The notes below the pieces were generated by a model that had not been told where the DNA came from, made no database searches, and saw only the letters and a program-made list of their open reading frames with translations. A stretch of 64,000 nt of DNA from Brachionus manjavacas (lineage: Eukaryota; Rotifera; Eurotatoria; Ploima; Brachionidae), in the NCBI GenBank assembly GCA_019054805.1, contig JAHQIY010000006.1, forward strand, positions 5,704,001 through 5,768,000, written 5' to 3'. Shown in pieces: positions 43,941 to 54,454 of the stretch (positions are counted from its first letter, which is position 1; every line of letters starts with the position of its first letter). The translations under genes and the position numbers were made by a program.

Positions 43941-46698
43941 ATGCTCAACCCGAAAAATAGTGAAGAATGCAGTGAAAATAGAAAAAAACATGCTTGTTCG
44001 GTCATTTGTCCGAGTATGGAATATTTGGAAAAAAGCGAAATAATCACAAATGTAAAATGTACAGTTGAAAAATGTGATGAAGTTTTTTCCCAAATATCAG
44101 CACTAAATTTTCATTTGGAAAAAGTTCATAAAATTTTTAAAAAAGTAATTTCACTTTTTCATTAAAACTCGAAAATAAAATTAGATTTCTATTATAAATA
44201 TTAAATGAAACGGAAATATTTTTTGAATGAATAAATACATAACCAAGGCTTAAATTACTTGGTATTTAAAAGAACAGAAAATCAATTTTTTACTCAATTT
44301 TAATTTCTTATTTTTAATTTTTTTTAAGGTGGAAAAAGATGAGATATTTTGCACAAGAGCCATGTCCAAATCCCAAAAAGTTAAAGAAAAATGCGAGTGC
44401 AAATATCACTGTCCAAAATATGCTTGCAAGTATTACAATGGAGCGCGATCTCTGCCCACATTTCATAGTCTAAAAAACCATTTCATACGCATGCATGGAA
44501 TCAAATCATTTAAATGCTCAAAATGCCTGAAGGAATTTTCAATTAAATCTGAAATGGAGCGTCACGAATCAAGGTAGATCACCATATAATTTAATAAAAT
44601 TTTCTCAACATTTTCTATCCTTGATTATCTAGAACTATCTGATTTTTTAATTCTTTAAATTATCTTTTAATATACATTAGTGGTTTGATACAAGGATTTT
44701 ACCAAATTTTACGTGAATTCCTTGATTTGACAACATTTTACGATAATTTACGTTAATTATTAAATTAAAATCCATGAATTAAAAATTCACAAATTTAATG
44801 TAATTTACATGAATAATTATGAAAATTTAATTTATTATGGAAATTTAAATAAAATTTTTTTTAAAAAAACCCTTTCTTGAAAAATTTAAATTTTTTCGAA
44901 TTTTAAATTTTAATCATGTGAAATTATGTCTGATTTTCTTGTAAAAATTGGTAACATTAAGTTAGATATTTTTATTATGGAAATTAACTATGAAAAAACC
45001 TTGTATCAAACCACTTCTCTAGCAAAATTTGTCATTGCTTTAGATCCAATTTTTATTAAATTAATTTTAGATCAGTTGGATATTTTCGGATTTTAAATTT
45101 TAAACTTAAATTCAAAAAGATTATTAAAACCTATTAAATTAATTAAATTTAAGAAAAATAATGATTAATTATTTCTACAAAAAATAATGCAATATTCTAC
45201 TAGTATTAGTAGTATTGTTCAAAATTAATAAACAACAAGTCATAATTTTTTATTTGTTTATTCCAGAGTGAGAATATTGTGATTTTGGCTTTTTTCTAAT
45301 TTTATTTTGAATTTATGATGATCTTCAAATTAAACGGTTTAAAAATGCTTTAATTTCAAAAAAAATCAAAAATTTTTCTGAATTAAAGTCACTGAATCTA
45401 CTTCGAAAAGACTTTAAAATGATTTTTCTTTAGAATTTTGCGCAAATCTACATTCTTCAGATTTGAAATATTATTAAAAAAAATAAATAGTTTTTTTTTT
45501 AATTGAACTGAGTCATTTGATTCAATTTTCTTAAAAAAATAAATATTCAAAAAAATTGTAATTAGCCATTTCAGGTCCTTAATAATTAAGTGTTGGACAT
45601 TTCAGATAAAAAGAAAATCATTAATTATTTTGAATATGATATTGAATTGTTATATTTTTATTATATGTCATATATTTTTTCTACGGTCAATTTTCAGAGT
45701 TAAATATTCTCTTTTAAATATATTTACCCTAAAAAATTAGCTTACTTTCTAAAGTGTTAGAAAGTAAGCTAACTTTTTCCCCTTTTTTTTTAAATAATCA
45801 GATTATTAAACTTAGCTGTGGTCAGCTATTTGTATGTGATCAATGCAACATAAGCTATTCATCTTTGGCAGCATTACACAAGCATGTAAAGAAAAAGAAT
45901 CATGCTCAGAATGACAAAATTAACAAAGATAATTCAAATAAAATTAAGATAAGCAAAACTCCGTCAACATATGGCAAAAGTCCAATCCAGCCTGTTTTTA
46001 TTCTACCCAATAATGTCCTAAACGCCCAGCTAATTCTATTACCTAATAGTGACAATCATTCCTTGACCACTTCGGAATATATAAGCACTCAGGAAACTGG
46101 TTCACAAACTATTGATCAAGCTAATCAGAGCTGCGGCATTCAATTCGATGCTTCCATTGATCTGCTACAGAACATTGAAGATTTTGAATCAAAAATTGAT
46201 GATGAAAAGGAGGAAATTAAGGACAAAAATGGTGAATTGAATCAGGGCAATGATGATTATGACTATTTAGATGCAGCCACATCGACATCACCATTCATTG
46301 ATTTTGAGCTTTTCTTTAACAATTCAAGCACACAGACTCAGCCAGGCTATTTTACAAATACATGTTCGATTCAGACAAATAACTTAGAAGAGAACCAGTC
46401 GGTTTATTTTTGTTCAGATTTTGAAAATGTTCCGGATTATATGTATTGTAATAATGAAAATAGCCGTTTTTTGAATAAGACATGCCAAACAAATCGCTGT
46501 GATACCCCTGTTGGTCATTTGGACTCGGTATATGGTTCAGTGACTCAGACCGAAAGCAATTATTTGTACGATTATCAAATTCAGACAATTAATAATTCAA
46601 ATACTCAATCCATTCAAACACAAACTTACCATAAAGATTTGAATATAATTCCAGGCTCGAATGTGGTTCAAACACAAACTGATTTTTGTTTTAATTAA
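43941..46698 (+). CDS. ATMIN: ATM interactor (ATMIN/ASCIZ), zinc-finger LC8 regulator
   Basis: C2H2 zinc-finger transcription factor that, in animals, activates the dynein light chain LC8 (DYNLL) gene and binds LC8 through many TQT motifs. Exons: 43941-44144, 44329-44573, 45816-46698; 443 aa. Finger 1 (residues about 40-63) is C-x4-C...H-x4-H after PSMEYLEKSEIITNVKC. Further fingers contain YHCPKYACKYY ... FHSLKNHFIRMH, FKCSKCLKEFSIKSEMERH and FVCDQCNISYSSLAALHKH. A PVFILP segment follows as in vertebrate ATMIN, then an acidic, Asn/Ser-rich region dotted with LC8-type motifs (SSTQTQ, CSIQTN, SVTQTE, QSIQTQT, VVQTQTD). Intron 1 is 184 bp; intron 2 is 1242 bp and holds a MITE and a hairpin. AATAAA at 46723-46728. 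The splice AG|C gives SCGQLF, matching the family. Confidence 0.9.
44679..45015. mobile_element. MITE in ATMIN intron 2 (17-bp perfect TIR)
   Basis: 337 bp bounded by AGTGGTTTGATACAAGG and its exact reverse complement. The interior is AT-rich with no ORF. No clear target duplication is visible, so the superfamily is uncertain (the AGTGG ends would suit hAT). Confidence 0.8.
45737..45772. repeat. 16-bp perfect hairpin in ATMIN intron 2
   Basis: TTAGCTTACTTTCTAA, loop AGTG, then the exact reverse complement. Ends 43 bp upstream of the exon-3 acceptor. Confidence 0.85.
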
Positions 46699-47590
46699 TA
46701 ATTTTATTTTATTAATTTTTTAAATAAATACCATCTAAATTTTTCATATTAAATTTATAAAACCAGGTGAACTATTAAGAATATAAAAGAATGTTGTTGT
46801 CAAGTAAAGTAATTTATTCAATTTTAATTTTAATCACAATTAGTTTTCTAAATCAATTTAAAATTCTAAATAAAATTCGCTTCTTTTTATCCGAGAGCAT
46901 TAGCTTGAGTCTATTTGATAAAGAAAAAGCTATTAATTTTTTCATTATCTTTACAAAAAATAAGGTTCTAAATTAGAGGCAATTTCTCTTTTGCACTTAT
47001 TAGTAATTTTTTTTAACTGAAAAAATTGAATTTATAAAAACTCTTGTATTTTGTAAAATATTTAAAAATTTAAACAAAAAAATGTTTCAAGCCTTTTTCG
47101 ACATAAAGTTTTTTTTTATACAAAATAAATGTTTCTAAATTAGAACTCTCTTTAATGACACTAGATTTAACACACAATATTGTAAAAAATATTATATATG
47201 CATAAAAATTAATTTAAAGGATAAATTTAAATTATTTGAAATATGAACCAGAATGAATCGTTTTATAAAGATGTGTCTTATCATAATCACGACAAATATA
47301 TTAAAATGAAAACAATTCAAAAAACTTATTTCAATAACTTGCCAATTTAAAAACACAATTAAACATTTAATTTTATTGAAAATAAAATTAAAAATCATTT
47401 AGTAAACAATTACACAAAAAATAAAATTAATTCGACCTCAATTTTGAATTGTTATAGTTTGAATTAGCTACATAAAAGATAATTATGTTTTATGTTCTTT
47501 AATTGAAAATAATTTTTTTTTATAATTTTATTCAAGTTTTTTTTAAAATAAACATCAAATTATAAAAAATAATTTTTTTTCAATGAAGTC
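46699..47590. other. AT-rich intergenic region
   Basis: 3' flank of ATMIN; no further gene or repeat recognised. Confidence 0.5.
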
Positions 47591-47595
47591 AGAAA

Positions 47596-48490
47596 GTGGA
47601 GGTGCTTTTTGGAAATTTTGCGAATTCTGAACATTGGTCAAGCTTATGTCTAGAACATAATGTTTATTTGAGTTTCGTTTATGAATGCCGTCTAGCAAAT
47701 CTAAGTAAAAATTATAATGCTGCTAAAATTAAATGGAAATTAATGTCAATAATTGGAATGGAGAGAGCAGTGTCATTTAAAAAAAAAATCTCTTTCATTT
47801 CGGCCTGACAACATTGGAAACGCGTAGGGAACGTGGCGACGCAATCCAATACTTTAAAATAAATTCTGGACTAAATTCAGTCTGCTGGTACTATCCAAAC
47901 AACCAAGTACACTCAATTAACGCTTTGGGTGCAGCAAGCAATGTAAGAGGAAACAATCGTCAGTCTCCAAAAATAAAAAGACAATTTACTCGGAATTGTA
48001 ACCAGAGGGAATATTTTTTTATAAATAGAGCAGTGCCAATCTGGAATTCACTGCCAAGCGAGGTACAGTTATCAAAAACAGTCAACGAGTTCAAAAACAA
48101 ATACGACGAATTTAAAAACAGCCAGCGGACGATGAGATTCAACATCTAAGAAAAAGCGTTATTAACTTTAATATTTTAGACTATTATTAGCATTAGTATT
48201 TATTACATAAATTTTCTAGACAATCGTTAATGCTTATTTATATTACTCTTACTTCTTTTAAACTATTAGTTAATTTAGTATTTTCAATTTCTTTTTTCTT
48301 ACGATATGCTTAGCTATTATTTTAAAGTAAAAATCATTACTACTCATCTTAACCCACTGTAAATTTTTGAGTAGGTCGAAAGCCGACTCAAAAGCTGCCA
48401 TAGTGTGAATTCTACTGTTTTCACGCTCCGCAGGCCTGGGCAACTTGGTCTGTTGCAGCTTATTATATTATTATTATTTATTATTTCGCT
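47596..48490 (+). pseudogene. LINE C-terminal fragment with 3' UTR
   Basis: A frame ending at 47806 is followed in another frame (47806-48149) by LTTLETRRERGDAIQYFKI, FTRNCNQREYFFINRAVPI and WNSLPSEVQ, the end of a CR1/jockey-like ORF2. The 3' UTR (48150-48490) ends in a GC-richer block with the hairpin-like GTCGAAAGCCGAC (48378-48390), CACGCTCCGCAGGCC and a (TTA)n-rich tail. Confidence 0.8.
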
Positions 48491-48773
48491 GAATCTCTTT
48501 ACATTTTTTGTCTGAGAGCAGTTTTCTTGAGTAGTTTTCGCTGTTATCAAACAAAAGCAATTTAAATTATGAAGAGTCAGTAAATCTTAAATAGTTGATA
48601 AATGTTAGCTTTTATTTTTATTTAACTAACCTGTAAATTTTTTTTTAACTAATAAGATTGACATGTGTTGAATTGAATTTTTCTAAGTTTAATAAATTGT
48701 TTCTTAATTTTTTTCATAATAAATCTTTATTTTAAATTTATCAATTGCTTCTTTTATTATTCTGATAATATAA

Positions 48774-49046
48774 AGTCCCCTAAAACCTTTATCTGTCTAA
48801 AAACCGGTTAATTTTGACCCGATTTTCGATAATTTACTGAATTGAGTTTAAATAGACCCATCTTCTTCGGGTATGGGATACAGTTCTACAGTATGTACAC
48901 ATTTTCGTTCATTTATGTTTCATTTATTAATTATATAAAATAGTGTCAATGGTACTTGTTCATACAAATTTGGTAATCAAATGAAGACTAAAGCTTAAAT
49001 ACTAAATAAATTAGAATGAAAGTCATTTAAACTTTTAGGGGACATA
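48774..49046. mobile_element. Possible MITE with 11-bp TIR
   Basis: GTCCCCTAAAA at 48775-48785 and its reverse complement at about 49034-49044 bound about 270 bp of non-coding DNA. Short TIR, no proven target duplication; tentative. Confidence 0.4.
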
Positions 49047-49049
49047 ATT

Positions 49050-49850
49050 AATTTTTTCAAAGATCTTCTTGTTTACAACCATTTTGTTAAATTGATATTA
49101 AAAGAATAAATAAACAATTTAAGCTTTTTACTTTTAAAGTATCAATTGAGTAAAATGTTTTTAATTTTTTTTCATTATTAAATCCTTGTTCTCATTTTTT
49201 ACATTTATTGCTTTTTGTAAAAGAAATACAGTCATGTTCCGCTTTCTATTTTTTACATGTCAATGATATTGTAAATTTTCCAAAATTTAAGTATACTGTT
49301 AATCTTTTATTCCAATCTTTTTTCTATCTTAATAAATTGTTTTTACTGGCTCTGTTCTACATCCTTTCTTGCATAATGGCATTATATTTGCCTCTTTCCA
49401 AGCCTTCGGCGCTATACACAAAAAGTACGCTTTAAAAAAATTTTCAAAGCATACTGAAAATGATTTTGCCCATTAACAGGTCGCCATTGCTATCCTAGAT
49501 TGATTTAATTTTATCTCTGCACCGTAAATACTATTTATCTTATGACTGATCACCAGATCCAGTATTGAGGGTCCCATAGTTGGCTTCATTACATGTTGTA
49601 CTAGAATTTTTTTCCTCAAGTGTTTAAATGAATTTAGCAATTGCTATACTAAGTTGTCTTTTATGCCATCCTCAAACACCTCTTATACATCACAATCATT
49701 TCATACGAAATCATTTCTTACGTATTTCATTATAAAGGTCCTCTTTGTTTGTGTTTTATTTATTTATGTATCCAATTTTAATTATTTAAATTTGGAGTTT
49801 TAGTTACTTATTTGTAAATCTAATTGAATCATATTAAGCTTAAGTTTTAT
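49050..49850. other. Spacer
   Basis: No gene supported. The open frame at 49208-49435 is Phe/Leu/Tyr-rich and has stop-containing, GC-richer sequence downstream (49370-49600) that may be a decayed retroelement, not named. Confidence 0.4.
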
Positions 49851-49854
49851 AAAA

Positions 49855-50200
49855 GAACCCGTATAGCCGAATGGTTTGTGTGTGAGTCATGCAAGCAGAG
49901 AAACAAGGGTTCAAAACCTGCTGAGGGTGACAAAAATCTTCAAAATATCTCTGCAATACGGGACGAATGTTTAAACCTCTTTCATCATAAAAATAGGGAG
50001 ACCAGTTTCGACTGGGTAATAATCGCGGTGTAGATGATCAACTCGATGCAGTAGCCTCTGTGTCAGATCGCAGTCGTTGCTCAAAAAGGTACTTGAAAAG
50101 GACATGAGCGTTTCCCAATTATCAACATGGATAGAATAGGGTCAATTATATTAAGTTTTATAAACTTTTAAAGGACATAATTTATTGTTTTTAAGTTCTT
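49855..50200 (+). mobile_element. tRNA-derived SINE (copy 1)
   Basis: About 345 bp. The head is tRNA-like: an A-box-like TAGCCGAATGG (49864-49874) and a B-box-like GGGTTCAAAACC (49908-49919), the spacing lengthened as in a type II tRNA. The body (from CTGCAATACGGGACGAATG through GACCAGTTTCGACTGGG, itself a small hairpin, to GACATGAGCGTTTCCCAATT) is nearly identical to 58446-58787. The 3' end is AAACTTTTAAAGGACATAAT then a T/A-rich tail. RNA polymerase III transcription is inferred from the boxes. Confidence 0.85.
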
Positions 50201-50214
50201 TTTATTACAAACAA

Positions 50215-51030
50215 AAATAAAAATAAAATTCCAAATAACGTTTTCTTTAATAGCATTTTTGTTATCAATGTTGATAACATAACAGGGAAGGGTAACTTAG
50301 ATAACAAAGAATTTTATCAACTGATAACGAAACCAGGTAGACCCAACTTTTTTGATTTAAAAGGTCCTAAAAAGCTTTATGTTTTATATAAAACATAAAA
50401 AATGTATATTTAAATCAATGTCCATTATATTATATTATATATTAAAGGCTTACATATTCCAGTTAATTTATTAATTTATAATATTTATAAAATTATCATA
50501 TATTTGTAAAATAAAAATAAAATATAATTTCAATTTCTTAGCTTCATTTTATTCAATATTTAAAAAACTTTTAGATTCAAATTTTAAATGACAATTAGAA
50601 TTATACGTCTTATTTGATTTAAAAAATATTCTTACATTGTATTTCAATTACCATTACACTCATATGAAGTTTGAGTGTCATTTAAATCTATTTGTTGTTT
50701 CTATCATTTTGTATCACGTCAAATCATTCCTGAAATTTCTGTTCCATTTTATTCATTCCTACTTGTCCTCTATGAATGGATTGTAGATCATACAAAACAT
50801 CAAAATAAGACTCCTTTACGGCCAAACTGGTAAATTATATTCATTATTTATGCGTCTAAATTGACGATCAAGTTTCATTTCATCTTTAATATTTTTGGAA
50901 ATTAAAAAATTAAAAAATAAACGTAAAATTTTCTTGTAAAATAATTTTCAAAATTTAAAGTTATACATTTCATTCTATTTCACTAATAAATTGACTAGTA
51001 ACTAAATACAGACAAGGTTTTGAGCCTTTA
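50215..51030. other. AT-rich spacer
   Basis: No gene or clear repeat recognised between the SINE and the next LINE tail. Confidence 0.45.
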
Positions 51031-51034
51031 TTTG

Positions 51035-51190
51035 TCGATTACCGACTCCTTTGTGTAATGGTTACCTTAAAATTTCTTTTTTTCTTCCATAACCTACAAA
51101 TATTTAGACATGTACAATTTGCCACTCTTTATTTTAATTTATTTATTCTAATTTTCTTCTTTATTTTTATCTTTTTTATTTTTACTTTTT
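51035..51190 (+). pseudogene. LINE 3' end, family A (copy 4, truncated)
   Basis: ACCGACTCCTTTGTGTAATG and the T-rich UTR match family A (12.9, 21.6 and 39.1 kb), but the terminal GGAGCTTTAGCTC motif is missing. Confidence 0.6.
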
Positions 51191-51429
51191 TAAGCTTTAA
51201 TTGCGTTTTTTTCAACTAATAATAATAATATTAATGATAAAATGATCAGAAAGATTAAGGGCATTTTGAAGATAAGCAATGTAACTAGAAGAATCGAATT
51301 AAATAAACTGTTAATTAATCTAGACTTAATATTTATAAAAATAGACTTTTAATTAATATAAGATAGTTTTTTCTTTTTTACTCGATTTTTTGTCAGAAAT
51401 TTATAAAAAAAATTTAACAAAACAACAAT

Positions 51430-53095
51430 GACGAACCTCCTGGAAACAGCAGACAGGATCAGCGAAGGCATTTACAACGGCTGAAATGTGCTGGGAGTTT
51501 ATTGGATTTCGCCAAAGGTTTTGATAGAGTGTGTTACGAGTATCTCTGTACTAAAGTGGCTGCTTACGGTTTCGAGGAGCGCCTAGTGAACTGGATCAGA
51601 GACTTTCTATCAGGTCGTAAGCAGCGAGTTTCAATAGGACATTATGTGGCGGAATGGAGTGAGGTCACTTGTGAAATCCGCCAGGGCAGTGTTCTAGGGC
51701 CGCTCCTCCCAATCGCCGAGTTTATAGACCATGTCTGCGAACAAACACTTAATAGAATTCTGGCTGACCCAAACCATCCCATCACGTCATGTCAACCACG
51801 CAACCTTCGCTTGAACGCACGCTTCCCTTTCCAAATAAGAAAAGCAAACAAGGCTGCTAATAGCAACAGCTTCTTACAGAAGTTCCTTCGAAAACTTCGC
51901 AACGATTCCAACAGCCAAAACGCGAGAGCTAGTCTCTATCTTGTTTAATCATATAACTAGTTTATAATTTATAATTTATATTTTTGTAGCAATTTACGAT
52001 ATGTCTGACAATACTTACTTTATATTTTAATAACAATTATTGTACAATTAGATTTAATTCTCAAATCAATAATTTTTAATCAATAAAACGTTTGAAACTC
52101 AAATTACGTCATCAAGCTTTTGGATGACAACAAGCAAGCTCATTGCAACCATCCGTAATGCTGACGACTTGGAATTACTTCAACTGGACCTTGAGGCACT
52201 AACTGAGTGGTCCACAACCTGGCAGATGCTGTTCAATACCGAAAAATACAAAGTAATAAAATTCAGCAGATCTGACCAGAACAAGTACTAGGACATAGAC
52301 CTGTCAATCAAACTAGTACTGAAAAAGATCTGTGAGTCACCTTTGCGAGCAACCTAAAGTTCTCTAGTCATTTCAAAGCCCAAACTAATAAGTCCATCTC
52401 GATCCTTTGGCAGCTTAGAAGAACGTTCAGATTCTGGACCAACGCCATCTTCAAAACATTAAACTGCGCATTTTTCAGGCCCCATTTGTAGTATAGAGCA
52501 GTGATTTGGTCCTCTACACTGCCAAGGACAGCTACATTTTTGAGAAAGTACAAAGAAGAGCAACCAAACTCGTTCCGATAATTCATAACTTCAGTTACAG
52601 CGATCTCCTTTCCATCTTGGGAATGCCCACTCTGAGTGAACGCAGGACCAGAGGAGATGATCCAAATGTTCAAGATGAGAAACGGCTTAAATAGCATAGA
52701 TTGGGTCAGACCTCCCCTTAATTGAAGCTCGCTTTCTTAACCCGGACCAGCTCATGGCATTAGAGGGTACAAGAGGTGTTTTTTCGTCCAAGCACCTACC
52801 AACTGCGCTCAACGTCAAAAATTCTTCACAAACTTGTCATCAGAGACTGGAACAGCCTAACTGAGACAGCAATCAGTGCCTCGACTGTAAACCAGTTCAA
52901 GAAAGTCTCGACGCAAGGAAGTATTCCAGTGGACATGGAATCGTAGAGCCCCTGTGTAACTAGGCTTTTATTACTCAATGACCACCGGGACAGCAGCGCC
53001 GTCTCCACTCCAAGTGTCCTAGACAGCCACATACCAACCTTTTTTCTAAAGTCACCGTAAAGCAGCTACCATATACGGCTTCTTTGCTAAGTCGT
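51430..53095 (+). pseudogene. LINE (jockey/CR1-like), interrupted by another LINE tail
   Basis: Reverse transcriptase blocks LDFAKGFDRVCYEYLCTKV (about 51510), SGRKQRVSIGHYVAEWSEV and RQGSVLGPLL (to about 51710). The frame is then replaced by foreign sequence. The element resumes near 52105 with DDLELLQLDLEALTEW, QMLFNTEKYKVIKFS, LKFSSHFKAQTNKSI and KVQRRATKLVPI (about 52540), and ends with a GC-richer 3' UTR near 53090. Noticeably higher GC than its surroundings, so it is relatively young, but it carries many stops. Confidence 0.82.
51712..52104 (+). pseudogene. Inserted 3' end of a second LINE
   Basis: Joined in frame after RQGSVLGPLL. It reads PIAEFIDHVCEQTLNRILAD and ends SLYLV with a stop at 51948, then a 3' UTR to about 52100. 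The sequence is a different LINE C-terminus. It creates a chance chimeric ORF with the RT fragment. Confidence 0.6.
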
Positions 53096-53124
53096 CTCCG
53101 CAAGCCTGCTTGATTTTTTTTAAC

Positions 53125-53276
53125 AGTTTTTTTAATATTTAATAAAAATGGCTTTGAGTAATAAAACTCCTTTCGAGTTGATCATCTTTATCTTGAAGAT
53201 TTTTTTCTCTCTTAGTGGGTTTTGAACATTTGATCCTCTGTTTGTATGACTAACACACAAACCATTCGGCTTGCCT
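53125..53276 (-). mobile_element. SINE relic, deleted internally (minus strand)
   Basis: On the minus strand: GCAAGCCGAATGGTTTGTGTG (tRNA-like head) and a degenerate B box (ATGTTCAAAACCC). Then GATGATCAACTCGA, which in the full copies lies about 100 bp later, so the middle is deleted. The 3' end is AAAGGAGTTTTATTACTCAA, which is like the LINE tail motif GAAGGAGCTTTAGCTCGG and recurs at 38020-38067. Confidence 0.75.
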
Positions 53277-53289
53277 GACCTTGATCTCC

Positions 53290-54040
53290 TTTTTAAAGAC
53301 TCTTTTTATCATCTTTAAGACCTGCACGTATCATTTAAAAGAATTGCTTTGGTCAACTCTTAACTGGTTCAAGTTGTAAATAAATTACCATGAGTTTGCT
53401 CTGATTAGAGTTGTTGCATTCTCATCTACAAGTGAGGCTTTAAATTTGTTTCATTTTTAACCTTTGGTTCGTTCAGGTGGTATTTTTGTATTGAGGAACT
53501 TTCTCTTACTTGAATTTCATAATTTTAAGTAAATTATCGTAAAATGCGCTTTTTTACATCAAATTATGATTTTTTGCAAAAATTTGCAAAAGATCGAATT
53601 TTTCTTTTTTTCCAAGTCAATATAAGTTAAGATATCTTAACTTAGTCTTAAACGATATATAGTATATCGTTTTAGACATGATTTTTAAGCTATTTGAATT
53701 TAGTCAGGATATCTTTATTATTCTTAAATGAGCACAACTCTAATAATAATCAGTTTTAGCATAAGTCTTGAAGAGATTGTTTAAGTATCTGTTAAAGCGT
53801 TGATATAGTTTTACGACTTGAATTTTAATAGATTCATCTAAGATCTATAATCCAACGCCGATTTTAACTAATGGATTTGTTTGAAAAATTTTATCTTTAT
53901 ATGCTATTTAATTTAAAAAAAATGGATTCATTTGAATGAAATTAAATTGAGCTTATACTTGATGATTTGCTGATTACTGTGAAATTTTCAATTTTTTCCC
54001 TATTTATTTAAAAAATATTAATTTAAAGATAAAATTTACG
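53290..54040. other. Spacer upstream of small membrane protein
   Basis: No gene recognised. 53625-53680 contains a near-palindromic AAGATATCTTAACTT / ACGATATATAGTATATCGT region. Confidence 0.4.
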
Positions 54041-54454
54041 ATGAAAATTTTTTGTGAAATATTCCATCGAGCTTTGAATAGATCTTCTCGTTTTAATGGT
54101 GCATGCTTCCAGTATATCACTGCCAATATGAGCACGAGAATTGAATCAAATCAGACTGATAGTTCATTTCGGCAAATCGACGATAGCCAGGCGGCTTTGT
54201 TCATTATTGTTGTTGTTTGTTTTTACAGTCTTTCAATATTTTTTATGATTGTTGCTAATACAAAATTTAATTTTATTATAGATAGGGATTTAAATGGAAG
54301 GTTTTATTGTTGGCATAAGAAAAGAAATGATTTGTACGAAACTCAACGTGAGGAGACTAAAAAAACAATTCGCGTAATCTTTAATGATTCATCAAAATTA
54401 TTGGCGTCAGTGGCGATCGAAACTGATCTTTTTGACAAAATTGATGATATTTGA
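54041..54454 (+). CDS. Small single-pass membrane protein, 137 aa
   Basis: Not confidently recognised. One strong transmembrane segment lies at residues about 52-73 (ALFIIVVVCFYSLSIFFMIV). The N-terminal side contains an NQT glycosylation site, and the cytosolic tail after the membrane is charged (HKKRNDLYETQREETKKTI). The topology and length recall KCNE potassium-channel accessory subunits, but no diagnostic KCNE motif can be claimed. Translation may start at Met1 or at Met30 (MSTRIESNQT). Single exon; AATAAA at 54471-54476, shortly after the stop. Confidence 0.6.
   Translation: MKIFCEIFHRALNRSSRFNGACFQYITANMSTRIESNQTDSSFRQIDDSQAALFIIVVVCFYSLSIFFMIVANTKFNFIIDRDLNGRFYCWHKKRNDLYETQREETKKTIRVIFNDSSKLLASVAIETDLFDKIDDI

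Noticed and set aside
46352-46588. Minus-strand frame inside ATMIN exon 3
   Set aside because: Shadow of the real ATMIN coding sequence on the other strand.
49208-49435. 75-aa hydrophobic open frame
   Set aside because: Phe/Leu/Tyr-rich composition of AT-rich DNA; no family resemblance and no credible ATG context.
49860-49930. Functional tRNA gene
   Set aside because: A and B boxes are recognisable but the cloverleaf is not intact, and the sequence is part of a ~345-bp repeat; it is a SINE head.
52368-52697. 109-aa minus-strand frame within a LINE
   Set aside because: Antisense of LINE ORF2 (which reads KVQRRATKLVPI on the + strand).
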